DNA of 32,711 nt from an uncultured Bacteroidota bacterium (GCA_946479615.1 CAMLGR010000037.1:1-32711), one strand, 5' to 3'. Shown: positions 14,890 to 24,639, numbered from the stretch's first letter. Numbers and translations: made by a program. Notes: a model not told the origin generated them from the letters alone.

Positions 14890-15453
14890 ATGAAAATAGA
14901 GATCATTTCAGGAAGTCCGAGAATAAACAGCATGACAAGACGCGTGGCTTTTCACCTGCGCAACTGGTTGAAACAGAATTCCAGGCATGAGATCGGTTTT
15001 ATCGATTTAAAGGATTGGAACCTGCCTCCTATTCAAAATGTATTTGTTTCGGTAGATAATACACCGGAGGAATTTAAACCACTGGCCGAAAGGGTATTCA
15101 ATGCCGATGCTTTTATACTGGTGACTTCTGAATATAATGGCAGCTACTCTCCTGCTTTGAAGAATTTGCTGGATCATTTTCCCAAACAGCATCATAAACC
15201 GTTTGGGCTGGTAACAGCTTCCCCGGGTCCGATGGGTGGAATGCGGGCCGCACAGCAATTATTATTACTGGTGCCTGCGCTGTTTGGCATTGCATCGCCT
15301 TATTTATTGATCGTACCCGGAGTTGATAAGAAGTTCAGTGCAGATGGAGATTTGATCGAAGCGGGTTTTTCAAATAATGTACACAATTTCATGAGTGAAT
15401 TTTTATGGCTGGCGGAGAAAGTGGTTACAGAGATTGTTCCAGCCAATATATAA
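14890..15453 (+). CDS. NADPH-dependent FMN reductase family protein
   Basis: 187 aa, flavodoxin-like fold. The FMN phosphate loop SGSPRINSMTRR is at residues 6-17. TSEYNGSYSPALKNLLDHF around residues 78-96 is the second FMN-binding loop, followed by GLVTASPGPMGGMRAAQQL. These match the ChrR/YieF/azoreductase-type NADPH:quinone reductases. The start is set by the AGGAG site; ten upstream in-frame residues are left out. It diverges from the glycosylasparaginase gene. A TATACTTG at 14835 is one base off the -7 consensus. The pirin gene follows on the same strand; quinone reductase and pirin pairs often act in redox or quercetin-like responses. Confidence 0.9.
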   Translation: MKIEIISGSPRINSMTRRVAFHLRNWLKQNSRHEIGFIDLKDWNLPPIQNVFVSVDNTPEEFKPLAERVFNADAFILVTSEYNGSYSPALKNLLDHFPKQHHKPFGLVTASPGPMGGMRAAQQLLLLVPALFGIASPYLLIVPGVDKKFSADGDLIEAGFSNNVHNFMSEFLWLAEKVVTEIVPANI

Positions 15454-15454
15454 C

Positions 15455-15557
15455 CTATGTGTGTATTTCTATGTGTCCTATGTTTCTATGTGGTGAAATT
15501 ACGCCAGTCAGCTTTTTACCACATAGAAACATAGGACACATAGAAAGACACACATAG
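15455..15557. repeat. CACATAGG-family inverted repeat, copy A3 (best paired)
   Basis: The left arm 15455-15494 and right arm 15518-15557 pair at 39 of 40 positions around a 23-nt loop (15495-15517) starting GAAATTACGCCAGTCAGC. It begins 1 nt after the FMN reductase stop and lies 31 nt before the pirin start, with the pirin ribosome-binding site just beyond it. Confidence 0.95.
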
Positions 15558-15577
15558 AATAAAAGTTGTAAAAACAC

Positions 15578-15583
15578 AAGGAG
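15578..15583 (+). promoter_or_regulatory. Shine-Dalgarno site of the pirin gene
   Basis: AAGGAG, 5 nt before ATG 15589. Such a strong site is uncommon in this window and matches that of the FMN reductase gene. Confidence 0.7.
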
Positions 15584-15588
15584 TATAT

Positions 15589-16299
15589 ATGAAAAAGGTT
15601 TTACATAAAGCAGATACCAGGGGTCATGCGAATCATGGCTGGTTGAATGCTTATCATTCATTCAGTTTTGCCGGTTATCATGAGCCATCCAGGGTTCATT
15701 TTGGCGCACTGCGTGTATTGAACGATGACACAGTATCCGGTGGAATGGGATTTGGTACCCACCCTCATGATAATATGGAGATCATTACAATTCCATTATC
15801 CGGTCAGCTGGAACATAAAGACAGTATGGGCAATACCGGTATCATCAGCAAAGGCGAGGTACAGGTAATGAGTGCGGGCACCGGTATACAACACTCGGAA
15901 AAGAATAAGAACAGTAAAGAGGACCTGAAGTTGTTACAGATATGGGTCTTCCCTGATACAAAGAACGTGGAACCACGTTATGATCAGAAAGCATTTGACC
16001 TGGCTGCTTCCAAAAACCAGTTGATCAATGTAGTATCTCCCATCGGGGAGAAAGAAGGCCTGAATATTCACCAGCATGCCTGGTTTCATTTGGGAAAACT
16101 GGATAAAGGTACCCGTATCCAATATGAATTAAAGGATAAACACAACGGTGTATATGCATTTGTGATCGACGGCGATGTAACGATCAATGGAGAAAAGCTC
16201 AACCGCCGTGATGGTCTTGGCGTATCGGAAACAGATACACTGGAGATCATGGCAGACAGCGAAGCAGAGTTGTTGCTGATGGAAGTGCCGATGTATTAA
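15589..16299 (+). CDS. Pirin family protein
   Basis: 236 aa, bicupin. The N-terminal cupin has the full pirin metal set: His58 and His60 (GTHPHDNMEIITIPLSG), His102 and Glu104 (GTGIQHSEKN). Also typical are RGHANHGWLNAYHSFSF and the ending TDTLEIMADSEAELLLMEVP. It is closest in pattern to the YhhW-type branch, of which some members oxidise quercetin; others act as redox sensors. The activity of this one is not known. It follows the FMN reductase gene with a long hairpin repeat between, and is closed by a strong terminator. Confidence 0.93.
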   Translation: MKKVLHKADTRGHANHGWLNAYHSFSFAGYHEPSRVHFGALRVLNDDTVSGGMGFGTHPHDNMEIITIPLSGQLEHKDSMGNTGIISKGEVQVMSAGTGIQHSEKNKNSKEDLKLLQIWVFPDTKNVEPRYDQKAFDLAASKNQLINVVSPIGEKEGLNIHQHAWFHLGKLDKGTRIQYELKDKHNGVYAFVIDGDVTINGEKLNRRDGLGVSETDTLEIMADSEAELLLMEVPMY

Positions 16300-16335
16300 G
16301 GAGTTTCATGAATGTTGTAAGTATATTTTGATTGG

Positions 16336-16371
16336 AACGCCGCGGGCTGAAAAGTTCGCGGCGTTTTTTTT
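16336..16371 (+). terminator. Rho-independent terminator after pirin
   Basis: AACGCCGCG (16336-16344) pairs perfectly with CGCGGCGTT (16357-16365), closing a 12-nt loop and followed by a run of T to 16371. It lies 36 nt past the pirin stop. Confidence 0.92.
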
Positions 16372-16407
16372 ATACGGAATGGATGGTTGATAGCGGGAAG
16401 GTAATGA

Positions 16408-16635
16408 AATAGAACACGGATAGAGGTGGATGAACGGATTAAATTGGATATACAATAATTGTTCAAAAAATCCTTTATATCCTTTTATCCGTATTATCTA
16501 TGTTGCATTCATTAGATCGGCATAAATAGAACACGGATTGGATGGATAGAACGAATGCAAATTGATTGTAAGCATTTCACCTGCCAGGGGCGATCCACAT
16601 AACATCCGTTCATCCACCTCTATCCGTGTTCTATT
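16408..16635. repeat. Nested inverted repeat, ATCCGTGTTCTATT family (family E)
   Basis: The outer arms 16408-16439 and 16604-16635 are a perfect 32-bp inverted repeat. Between them lie further diverged copies of the same words (about 16474-16513 and 16524-16558) that form an inner inverted repeat with TTGCATTC ends. It fills the gap between the pirin terminator and the GH20 stop (16666). Two ATCCGTGT words at the window's left end belong to the same family. Confidence 0.92.
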
Positions 16636-16665
16636 CCACCAACAATCCAAATGCCTCTTTACTAT

Positions 16666-19026
16666 TTAGTTAATCTCAATTTCATCGACAAATAACCAGG
16701 CTCTGTTACCAGCGCCGGTATTGCCTTCTTCGATCACCCCATGATTGCGGATCAGGACTTTTACAAAACGTGTTTTAACAGGTTGCCGGAATGTATAGAT
16801 CATCCGGTTATCGAGGATCTGCATATCGAAAGAAGGAATGGCGGTATATTTTTTACCATCTGCTGAAGCAGAAATTTCTATGCCAGCCGGCAGCCAGATC
16901 CAGCTTGCTTTCTGATCGAGTGTATGTGCGGTCAGCGTAGTGATCGTTGTTGATTTTCCCAGGTCAATGATCGCCTGGCAATCGGTTCCTTCAAACCCGA
17001 GAAATTCACTCGAACGCGATAGTTTCTTTTCATTCTGTACACCATTGACAAGTGTAAAAGCGCCATCACCGGGATATTTGGGTGATGTGGGCGTTAGTAA
17101 CGTGATCTTCTTTCCTGTCGCTTTATTGAAATAGAATTGCTGGTCGATAGGAGCAGAAAGATATTCATACATCGTATCGGCTCTTGTACCTGTAGCCGAT
17201 TTAATGATCACTTTTCCCCAGGCAGCGCGATATGCACCAAATTTAGAAGAGGCGGTTATCTTATAATTATACGATGATCCATTGACGGCTATATGATTTT
17301 CATTATCACCTACAATGATAGAACCGGTATTGCTTTTCTTTTCCAGTTTCCATACTACCCCATTCCTGTCGGCTGATGGCACTACGGTAGCTTTCAGATC
17401 AAACAGGGCCTTGCTATAGTTGGCTTTCCACAGATCATATCTCCTGATCTGCGTTTGTAAGCGGTTCTCAAAATCATTCCAGTTTCTTTTTGCTTTCGGG
17501 CTCCATAATATTTCACTCAATGCGCTCATGCGCGGAAAGATCATGTATTCAACTTTTCGTTCATTGCCGATGTATTCAGTCCATAAGTTAGCCTGTCCTC
17601 CAAGAATATATTTTGCCTGTTCTGCATTCAACTCCTTGGGAACGGGATCATACGCGTATACTTTTTCAATCGGATTATATCCACCGATCGTTACCGAATC
17701 TTCTTTGCGGCTTTGTGTATGATCGAAATATACCGGATCTCCGGGGCTCATGACCACCAGATGTTTTTGCCTGGCTGCTTCGATGCCACCGCTTTCACCA
17801 CGCCAGCTCATCACTACTGCATTAGGAGCCAGTCCGCCTTCGAGGATCTCATCCCAACCGATCAATGTTTTTCCTTTATCGTTGAGGTATTTTTCCATCC
17901 GCTGGATAAAGTAACTCTGTAACTGGTGCTCATCTTTCAGGTGGTTGTCTTTCATCCGTTGCTGGCAAAGCGGGCATCGTTTCCAGTTGGCTTTGGGAGA
18001 TTCATCACCACCGACATGCAGATATTTCGATGGGAAAAGCGGGATCACTTCATCCAGTACATCCTGTAAAAAAGTAAAGGTGTTTTCTTTACCGGCACAA
18101 TAAACATCTTCAAACACGCCCCATGTCTGCTGCACCTGTTTACCGGTTGTGTCACCGGCCCAGGCGCATTGCGGCGGATGTTTGGTAGATTCACCAGGAA
18201 AACAACTCAATTCAGGATAAGCCGCAATAGCAGCGGAAGAATGTCCCGGCATTTCTATTTCAGGAATTACCGTAATGTATCGTTGCGCTGCATATTTTAC
18301 CACTTCTTTTATTTCTTCCTGTGTATAAAAACCACCATAGCGGAGGCTGTCATTACCGGTTCCTGGATAGCGGCCGATAATCGTACCATTGCGATATCCT
18401 CCGACAGATGTGAGCTTCGGATATTTTTTTATTTCGATGCGCCAGCCCTGGTCGTCGGTCAGGTGCCAATGGAAATAGTTCAATTTATGCAACGCCAGGT
18501 AATCGATATATTTTTTTACAAATGATATGGGAAAGAAATGACGGCACACATCGAGGTGCATACCGCGCCAGGCGAAACGCGGCTGGTCCTGGATCGAACA
18601 ATACGGTATCTGTATTTTAGTAGACGAAGGCGGCAATAATTGTATCAGGGTTTGAATACCATAAAACACACCGGGTTCATTATCGCCAGCGATATACACG
18701 CCTTTACCATCGACAGTCATTATATAAGCGCCCTCGATCGGGTTATCCAGTCTTTCATAGTTGAGGCGGATTGCATTGGTACTCGTGCTGGTGGTTACCA
18801 CTTCCAGTTTCAGGTGATAAAACTGTTCCAGGTAACCATTCAGCAAGCTGGCGGTGGATTCCAGGTTGCTCCCTTCCAGTACAATCACAGTGGCTGCATC
18901 CAGGTTGAATTTGGCAGCGATCCTGGGCTGCTTGAGTGATGCAGGCTGCGGAATAATATTGATAGATTGTGCGGGCAACAGGGTTGTAACAAGAAGGGTA
19001 ATAAACAGGGTAATCGTTAAACGCAT
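16666..19026 (-). CDS. Beta-N-acetylhexosaminidase (GH20) with C-terminal discoidin-like domain
   Basis: 786 aa. The signal peptide ends LLPAQ near residue 20. Residues about 21-145 form the GH20b domain (IIPQPASLKQ). About 148-500 form the catalytic barrel, which starts RFAWRGMHLDVCRHFFP and holds HLTDDQGWRIEI, VIPEIEMPGHS and the catalytic pair Asp341-Glu342 in HVGGDESPK. Then come YDHTQ-type and LWTEYI substrate-binding segments. About 560-630 is a chitobiase C-like part, and about 650-786 a F5/8-type C domain (AIIDLGKSTTITTLTAHTL). It should release terminal GlcNAc or GalNAc from glycans outside the cytoplasm by substrate-assisted catalysis. It lies downstream of the SusD gene but behind a terminator, so it has its own transcript. 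Confidence 0.95.
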   Translation of the reverse strand: MRLTITLFITLLVTTLLPAQSINIIPQPASLKQPRIAAKFNLDAATVIVLEGSNLESTASLLNGYLEQFYHLKLEVVTTSTSTNAIRLNYERLDNPIEGAYIMTVDGKGVYIAGDNEPGVFYGIQTLIQLLPPSSTKIQIPYCSIQDQPRFAWRGMHLDVCRHFFPISFVKKYIDYLALHKLNYFHWHLTDDQGWRIEIKKYPKLTSVGGYRNGTIIGRYPGTGNDSLRYGGFYTQEEIKEVVKYAAQRYITVIPEIEMPGHSSAAIAAYPELSCFPGESTKHPPQCAWAGDTTGKQVQQTWGVFEDVYCAGKENTFTFLQDVLDEVIPLFPSKYLHVGGDESPKANWKRCPLCQQRMKDNHLKDEHQLQSYFIQRMEKYLNDKGKTLIGWDEILEGGLAPNAVVMSWRGESGGIEAARQKHLVVMSPGDPVYFDHTQSRKEDSVTIGGYNPIEKVYAYDPVPKELNAEQAKYILGGQANLWTEYIGNERKVEYMIFPRMSALSEILWSPKAKRNWNDFENRLQTQIRRYDLWKANYSKALFDLKATVVPSADRNGVVWKLEKKSNTGSIIVGDNENHIAVNGSSYNYKITASSKFGAYRAAWGKVIIKSATGTRADTMYEYLSAPIDQQFYFNKATGKKITLLTPTSPKYPGDGAFTLVNGVQNEKKLSRSSEFLGFEGTDCQAIIDLGKSTTITTLTAHTLDQKASWIWLPAGIEISASADGKKYTAIPSFDMQILDNRMIYTFRQPVKTRFVKVLIRNHGVIEEGNTGAGNRAWLFVDEIEIN

Positions 19027-19065
19027 AAGTACTTATATTTACCTAATCATTTAAAATGTAAATGT

Positions 19066-19551
19066 ATGAATGATAACGCATTGGTTGTCGAACAGTTTTA
19101 TACGGCCTTTCAACAGCTTGATCATAAAAAAATGAATGCCTGCTATAGTGATGACATTGTTTTCAGCGATCCTGTTTTCCTGCTCCTTCACGACGATGAG
19201 GTCAGGTGTATGTGGGAAATGCTTTGTACCAATGCAAAAGATTTCTCACTGACGTTTTCCGATATTGAATTGCTCGATGAAGAATATGCTACCTGCAAAT
19301 GGACGGCCAACTATACGTTTTCAAAGACCGGCAATAAAGTGGTCAACAATATAAAAGCGTTTATGAAACTGAAAGACGGGAAGATCATTGAGCATAGTGA
19401 TGGTTTTCGTCTTAGTACCTGGATCGGCCAGGCATTGGGATGGAAAGGTGTTTTATTCGGCTGGACAGGTTTTATGAAACGGGCCGTACAAAAAAATGCA
19501 CGTAAGAACCTGTACCGGTTCATGGAAAAAAAGATCTCCGTCAATAAATAA
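19066..19551 (+). CDS. NTF2-like (SnoaL-type) nuclear transport factor 2 family protein
   Basis: 161 aa, soluble cone-shaped fold. The N-terminal helix (LVVEQFYTAFQQLDHKKMNACY), the strand SDDIVFSDPVF, the ATCKWTANYTFSKTGNKVVNN hairpin and KAFMKLKDGKIIEHSDGFRL are the usual NTF2-like order. The basic C-terminal tail (FMKRAVQKNARKNLYRF) is common in stand-alone bacterial members. Catalytic function is unknown. It starts 39 nt from the divergent GH20 gene, so the promoters must overlap, and it ends at a shared bidirectional terminator. Confidence 0.88.
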   Translation: MNDNALVVEQFYTAFQQLDHKKMNACYSDDIVFSDPVFLLLHDDEVRCMWEMLCTNAKDFSLTFSDIELLDEEYATCKWTANYTFSKTGNKVVNNIKAFMKLKDGKIIEHSDGFRLSTWIGQALGWKGVLFGWTGFMKRAVQKNARKNLYRFMEKKISVNK

Positions 19552-19553
19552 GG

Positions 19554-19579
19554 AAAGGCTGTCTTACGGGACAGCCTTT
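19554..19579. terminator. Bidirectional terminator between NTF2-like and SusD genes
   Basis: The perfect 10-bp stem AAAGGCTGTC (19554-19563) with GACAGCCTTT (19570-19579) has a 6-nt loop. T-rich tails are present on both sides (TTTGTTATT on plus, TTTCCTTATTT on minus). It serves the gene ending at 19551 and the minus-strand operon ending at 19604. Confidence 0.85.
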
Positions 19580-19603
19580 GTTATTCTAACTGCTTAACCC
19601 GAA

Positions 19604-21160
19604 CTAAGGTTTATCCCACCAAACTCTTCCTGATAAAACATCTCCGCCTGCTACGGCATCGTGTGCTACCTGGTAATTCGCTGAATTGGTATTGGATTCA
19701 GAAAGCGGGTAAGGGAAACGACGAGGCACTGTGCCGTTCGTTACATTACCGGGATATACAACCGGCGTCAATACCGGGTAACCGCTTCTTCTCCAGTTGC
19801 TCCATCCTTCATAAAAATCAAACATGGTAGCTGTCAGTGTATGATATTGTGTGTTGATCATATTCAATCCATCCGCTGCATTGTAAGGATGCGCGGTAAG
19901 ATAAGTATCCGCTGCAGAGCCTGGTATAGCTGCTGCCGGATCATAAGGCGTCATATACGTGATCGCGGCTTTTACTCCATTGTTATAATGCGAAGCGGCA
20001 GTTCCCAATCCTGTTATGGTCCATCTGGCAGCTGCATCGGCGAGCAGCAATTCCGATTCGGCATACGTTAAAATGAATGTAGGTGCATCGAGTTTGACAA
20101 AATAATCGCTTGGCTTTGAGTAGTCACCTATTGATGTATAACCAGGAGCAGAAGAGATATCACGTCCGGCCACACCACTCAGGTCGTAACCATTCGGCAT
20201 CCCTTTCTGGTTAGCTGGTGTTTTGTCACCATTCGCCAGTTGTGCAATGATGGGAAGACGGGGATCATTATTGGTTTTTAAGAAATCGATTATTTTCTGT
20301 GACCATTTTACATAATCCACTTCCGGTTGTCCCTTCAATACCTGGAAATTGCGGTTTACAGTTGGACGTCCACCGGGAATGCTATGTTTTAAATATGCGT
20401 CATCATCGATGCCTTGCATAGTTTTACCGATCACTTTCAATACGATTGCCTGTGCTTTGGCAGGATCGGCTTTTGTCAGGCGCATACCAGCACGAAGCAA
20501 TAAGGTATAGGCAAAGCGTTTCCATTTATCGATCTGGTCCGGTTGTCCGCCATAAAATGCGTCGCCGGTTGGTTTATCAGCAGCGGGATCGAGTTTGTTG
20601 GCTGCATCTTCTACCTGTGTCAGGATATCATCATAAATCTTTTGCTGCGGATCATAAGTGGGAAAATAAACACCGCTATAATAACCAAGCCCGGCATTGA
20701 AGTAAGGAATATCGCCATACAGGTCTGTGATACGCTGCATGATCATGGCCCGCACGATACGGGCGATCTCATGGAGATTTTTATATTGGGGTTTACCTTC
20801 TGTCAGTTTGACCAGGTCAGCCACCGGTTTTACCTGTTCAGGATAAGCCACCTGCCAGTAAGCAGCGGTATAATCCGCATTGAGCAAATATTTATCACCG
20901 GCCCAGTAACCGATCACGGTAGATAACTGTTGCATCAGTGTAGAAGAATAGATCAGGTTGCCCCTCCATGTTTCATAACTGAAATCAAAACTACCGGTAT
21001 AGGCCAGTTGCGCGGTCGTCAACAGGTAATTAGGTTCGAAATTAGTCGGGTTATACGCTGTCGGGTCCGTATTTAATTCATCAAACTTCTTTGTACAACT
21101 GCTGTACACCACAGCTATGACTGAAAATACAGCGACAAGTTTTATTAATTTATGTTTCAT
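19604..21160 (-). CDS. SusD/RagB-like outer-membrane lipoprotein (SusD-like_2 type)
   Basis: 518 aa. The lipoprotein signal ends SSC with Cys22. The mature start TKKFDELNTDPTAYNP is typical of the SusD-like_2 branch. Tetratricopeptide-like helices follow (VADLVKLTEGKPQYKNLHEI, then RIVRAMIMQRITDLYGDIPY), with WKRFAYTLLLRAGMRLTKAD and a C-terminal EGWSNWRRSGYPVL that is conserved in these proteins. It acts as the surface lid that captures oligosaccharide or peptide ligands and hands them to its SusC partner, encoded 23 nt upstream. The ligand cannot be read from sequence; the GH20 gene nearby suggests an amino-sugar glycan. Confidence 0.95.
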   Translation of the reverse strand: MKHKLIKLVAVFSVIAVVYSSCTKKFDELNTDPTAYNPTNFEPNYLLTTAQLAYTGSFDFSYETWRGNLIYSSTLMQQLSTVIGYWAGDKYLLNADYTAAYWQVAYPEQVKPVADLVKLTEGKPQYKNLHEIARIVRAMIMQRITDLYGDIPYFNAGLGYYSGVYFPTYDPQQKIYDDILTQVEDAANKLDPAADKPTGDAFYGGQPDQIDKWKRFAYTLLLRAGMRLTKADPAKAQAIVLKVIGKTMQGIDDDAYLKHSIPGGRPTVNRNFQVLKGQPEVDYVKWSQKIIDFLKTNNDPRLPIIAQLANGDKTPANQKGMPNGYDLSGVAGRDISSAPGYTSIGDYSKPSDYFVKLDAPTFILTYAESELLLADAAARWTITGLGTAASHYNNGVKAAITYMTPYDPAAAIPGSAADTYLTAHPYNAADGLNMINTQYHTLTATMFDFYEGWSNWRRSGYPVLTPVVYPGNVTNGTVPRRFPYPLSESNTNSANYQVAHDAVAGGDVLSGRVWWDKP

Positions 21161-21183
21161 TGCAGTATAGTTGAGTGTGTGAA

Positions 21184-24100
21184 TTAAAGTTTTACATTAA
21201 GGTTAAGACCATAGCTTCTTACCGGAGGCACACCTCCCAGTTCCAGCCCCTGTGAATACCCGGAATAACTTGCTTCAGGATCGATATTATCTGTTTTCTT
21301 CATAATGATAAACAGGTTGCGCGCTACGAGACTGATGGTTGCTCCCTTAACCTTGTTGCCAAAAAAGCTTCCCGGCAAACTATACCCGATCGTTAACTGG
21401 CGGAACTTGATAAAACTCGCATCATACACAAACAATTTGGATACATTACCGGCGATTTGCGAGTAATAAGCATCCGCATAGGTAGTTGGCCCGGGATTGG
21501 GATTAAAGTTTCCTTCCCGGTTAACCAATGTATTTTTATGCAAGCCAAAGAAGTAACCGTAGTAATCAGTCGCTGAAAACACTTTGCCACCGAATTTTCC
21601 ATCGATAAGAAATCCAAGCGTAAAGTTTTTGACACTGAATTCATTGTTCCATCCGAGTGTATATTTCGAATACGCCGATCCCCAGGGTTTCAGGTCTCCC
21701 CTGTCAGGCACACCATTCGCGCCGATCACGATCTTACCGGAAGCATCATACTTATAATCGAATGCCATTACCTGGTTCGCAGCTTCTCCTACAATATGAC
21801 GGGTAAAACCTACACCGGTACGTGAAGTGCCTACTGCGAGTTCAGCCTGTCCTTCCGTGAGTGAAATGACTTTGTTATCATTGACAGATCCGTTGACAGA
21901 ACTTGTCCATTTCAAAGGGCTGGCATTGGATAAAGGTTGTCCTGTTACCAGGAATTCGATACCCTTGTTCTGCAATTCACCGATATTCAATACCACGGCA
22001 GTATACCCGGATGTATTGGAAGCAGGTGATTCAAATATTTCGTTCTTTGATTTTTTGCTATACCAGGCCAGGTCGACACCCACCCTGTTATTGAATAATT
22101 TCAATTCTGTTCCTACTTCGATCTCACTGGCATTGGAAGGTCTTAATTTACTGTTAGGAATTGAAGTATTGGTGATATTTCCCAATGGCAATGTGCCTAA
22201 CTGTACAGGGAACAAACCATAGTTGAGCAATGTTTTATAAGGCAATGTTCCACCACCTACATTGGCCCAACCTACACGCAGCTTACCGAAATTCAACCAG
22301 GATGGATGAAAGAAATCAGTGAATAAGAAAGCTGCATTGACGGATGGATAAAATACATCCAGGTCATCCGATGGGGCCAGTGTAGAGAACCAGTCATTAC
22401 GGCCCGATGCATTCAGGAATAAAAATCCTTTATAATTCATATCCAGTGTGGCATACACAGATTGTACTTCCTGGCGGAAATCCGTGTATTCAATCGTTTT
22501 GTTTTTTGCATTCAGGATCGTATATACAAATGGTATTGCGAAATCGGTACCACCTTCTACTGTTCCTTCCGATCTTGCCTGCATCAGGTTGGCGCCTGCG
22601 TTGGCAGTAATGGAGAAATCGCTGTTTACTTTAAATGTTTTGCCGACTAATACATCTGTGTTCAGTTCCGATACCCTGTTGTATTGTTCCGTGATATTAC
22701 GGAAGGCTTGTGCATAATAACCGGTTCCGTTGGGAACAACGCCTTTATACCTGTCATAATAGAAATCACGACCGGCGCGGGCCTGTATAAACAGACCATC
22801 TTCGAAAGTGTAGCGCGCGCTGACAGAAGCGATCAACCTGTTACGAAGAGTATTGTTGATAAACTTATAGGCAGCAAACCAGGGATTCGTGGCATAGGTA
22901 TTATTCGTGAACAATAATTCATCGCCATTTGGTTTGGAACCAGGTTTCAATGTATTTACATCAAGACTAGTTGGCAGGAACATTACCTGGAAATTGGCAT
23001 TGCCTGCTCCATCGGCAAGGATCGGCCTGTTGATCGCTTTATCATTCACAAATGATGCTTTGGCATCGATCGTCAATCTTTTATTTACATTGAAGACAGC
23101 GGAAAGATTCAGTGTATTGCGATTCAATCCGGAGTTAGGGATCACTGCTTTGTTGCTAAGATCGCTGGCTGAGAAACGAATCGAACCGCCATCAAAGGCT
23201 TTCCCAAACGAAACAGTATTGGTGAAAGTGCTGCCGGTGCGGTAAAAATTCTCGATATTATTTTTCTGTGCTACATACGGTCTTGACACACCATCAAACT
23301 GCACAACAGAAGTGCCATCGAGTTTAGCGCCCCAGCTGGAGTTACCTGCATCATAAGCGGCTGTGGCGTTGGAAGGTTTCACTCCATTCGCACCATTTCC
23401 ATATTGGTATTGCCAGTCGGTCACATCGATCACCTGGTCCATTACAAAATTGGAATTGTATTCGATCGTTCCTTTTCCACTACCGTTCTTGGTTGTGATC
23501 AGGATCACACCTGCTTTTGCTCTTGAACCATACAGGGCAGAAGCAGCAGCTCCTTTCAGTACAGATATTGTTTCGATATCATCAGGATTGATATTCTGAA
23601 TACCATCTCCATAATCGGGAGAGTTATAATATTGTCCTTTTGCATTATCGAGGTTATTACCCATATACAGGTCATTGTTCATGGGTACTCCATTGATCAC
23701 ATACAAAGGCTGGTTATTACCGGATAAACTCGATACACCACGGATGATAACACTGGTGGATGCGCCGGGTCCGCCGGAAACAGAATTCACATTTACACCG
23801 GCTACCTTACCAATCAGCGAATTGGCCACATTTGTTTCCCGTGCCTGCGTGAGTTCGTTACCTTTTACTTCGGTAACAGAATAGCCCAGTGATTTTCTAT
23901 CCTTACGGATCCCCAATGCGGTAACAACGACTTCGCTCAATTGCTGGTTGATCAATGCCAGCGGCACATTGAGCGTTTTATCATCACCTACTGTTATTTC
24001 TTTGGCATCATATCCTACATACGAAATCACAAGTATATCGCCTTTACTGGCAGCAATAGAAAACTCTCCCCTGCTGTTGGTAGTTACTCCTTTGGAAGTA

Positions 24101-24612
24101 CCTTTTACAGTAACGCTTACACCTGCGAGCGGGATATTGTTATTATCTGTTATTCTTCCGGTGATCAGCTCAAAGCGTACAGATTGTTTATCTGTATTAT
24201 CGGACAGATCGGCCTGTATATAATCTTCACTGGCATTTTTCTCTGTGCTGCTGACGATCACGAATGTATTGCCGGATATTTTTTTATATTTGAGGCCGGT
24301 GTTTTTCAATACCTGGTCGAGTATTTTTTCAACATCACCCTGTGTATCTTTTAAAGGGTTCACGAGTTTTTCGCTCATGTTTTTTTCTGAGTAAAGAAAA
24401 TAAACACCTTTCTGGCGGTTAAGGTCTTTTAAGACGGAGATCAATGTTTGTTTGCCATTAGTGTCCTGGGCACCTGCCGTGGCAAAGCTGTTGCTCCGGG
24501 TTTTATTAATAGCATACGTGTAGCCGTTCTGTGCTATCAGATTCGTGGACAGGGTAAGTGCTACCGCTGGCAAAAATCTGTATAGCCGAAAGCTTAATTT
24601 GGTTTTCCTCAT
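21184..24612 (-). CDS. SusC/RagA TonB-linked outer-membrane transporter with STN domain
   Basis: 1142 aa, full length. A signal sequence is followed by a secretin/TonB short N-terminal (STN) domain at about 50-120 (LISVLKDLNRQKGVYFLYSE, ending LKYKKISGNTFVIV). Next is a carboxypeptidase-regulatory-like domain (about 150-220, GRITDNNNIPLAGVSVTVKG). The plug (about 225-380) has SEVVVTALGIRKDRKSLGYS and SGGPGASTSVIIRGVSSLSG. A large 22-strand-type barrel ends in PPVRSYGLNLNVKL. It imports ligands captured by SusD, driven by TonB. The STN domain is the part that contacts a FecR anti-sigma factor, which is encoded 27 nt upstream, so uptake is coupled to sigma-factor control. Confidence 0.96.
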   Translation of the reverse strand: MRKTKLSFRLYRFLPAVALTLSTNLIAQNGYTYAINKTRSNSFATAGAQDTNGKQTLISVLKDLNRQKGVYFLYSEKNMSEKLVNPLKDTQGDVEKILDQVLKNTGLKYKKISGNTFVIVSSTEKNASEDYIQADLSDNTDKQSVRFELITGRITDNNNIPLAGVSVTVKGTSKGVTTNSRGEFSIAASKGDILVISYVGYDAKEITVGDDKTLNVPLALINQQLSEVVVTALGIRKDRKSLGYSVTEVKGNELTQARETNVANSLIGKVAGVNVNSVSGGPGASTSVIIRGVSSLSGNNQPLYVINGVPMNNDLYMGNNLDNAKGQYYNSPDYGDGIQNINPDDIETISVLKGAAASALYGSRAKAGVILITTKNGSGKGTIEYNSNFVMDQVIDVTDWQYQYGNGANGVKPSNATAAYDAGNSSWGAKLDGTSVVQFDGVSRPYVAQKNNIENFYRTGSTFTNTVSFGKAFDGGSIRFSASDLSNKAVIPNSGLNRNTLNLSAVFNVNKRLTIDAKASFVNDKAINRPILADGAGNANFQVMFLPTSLDVNTLKPGSKPNGDELLFTNNTYATNPWFAAYKFINNTLRNRLIASVSARYTFEDGLFIQARAGRDFYYDRYKGVVPNGTGYYAQAFRNITEQYNRVSELNTDVLVGKTFKVNSDFSITANAGANLMQARSEGTVEGGTDFAIPFVYTILNAKNKTIEYTDFRQEVQSVYATLDMNYKGFLFLNASGRNDWFSTLAPSDDLDVFYPSVNAAFLFTDFFHPSWLNFGKLRVGWANVGGGTLPYKTLLNYGLFPVQLGTLPLGNITNTSIPNSKLRPSNASEIEVGTELKLFNNRVGVDLAWYSKKSKNEIFESPASNTSGYTAVVLNIGELQNKGIEFLVTGQPLSNASPLKWTSSVNGSVNDNKVISLTEGQAELAVGTSRTGVGFTRHIVGEAANQVMAFDYKYDASGKIVIGANGVPDRGDLKPWGSAYSKYTLGWNNEFSVKNFTLGFLIDGKFGGKVFSATDYYGYFFGLHKNTLVNREGNFNPNPGPTTYADAYYSQIAGNVSKLFVYDASFIKFRQLTIGYSLPGSFFGNKVKGATISLVARNLFIIMKKTDNIDPEASYSGYSQGLELGGVPPVRSYGLNLNVKL

Positions 24613-24639
24613 ACGTGCAGAGTTTAGTTAGTTTATAAA

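Noticed and set aside
19604..24612. Assigning a specific substrate (such as chitin) to the SusCD pair
   Set aside because: Sequence does not give the ligand; only the neighbouring GH20 and NagB genes hint at amino sugars.
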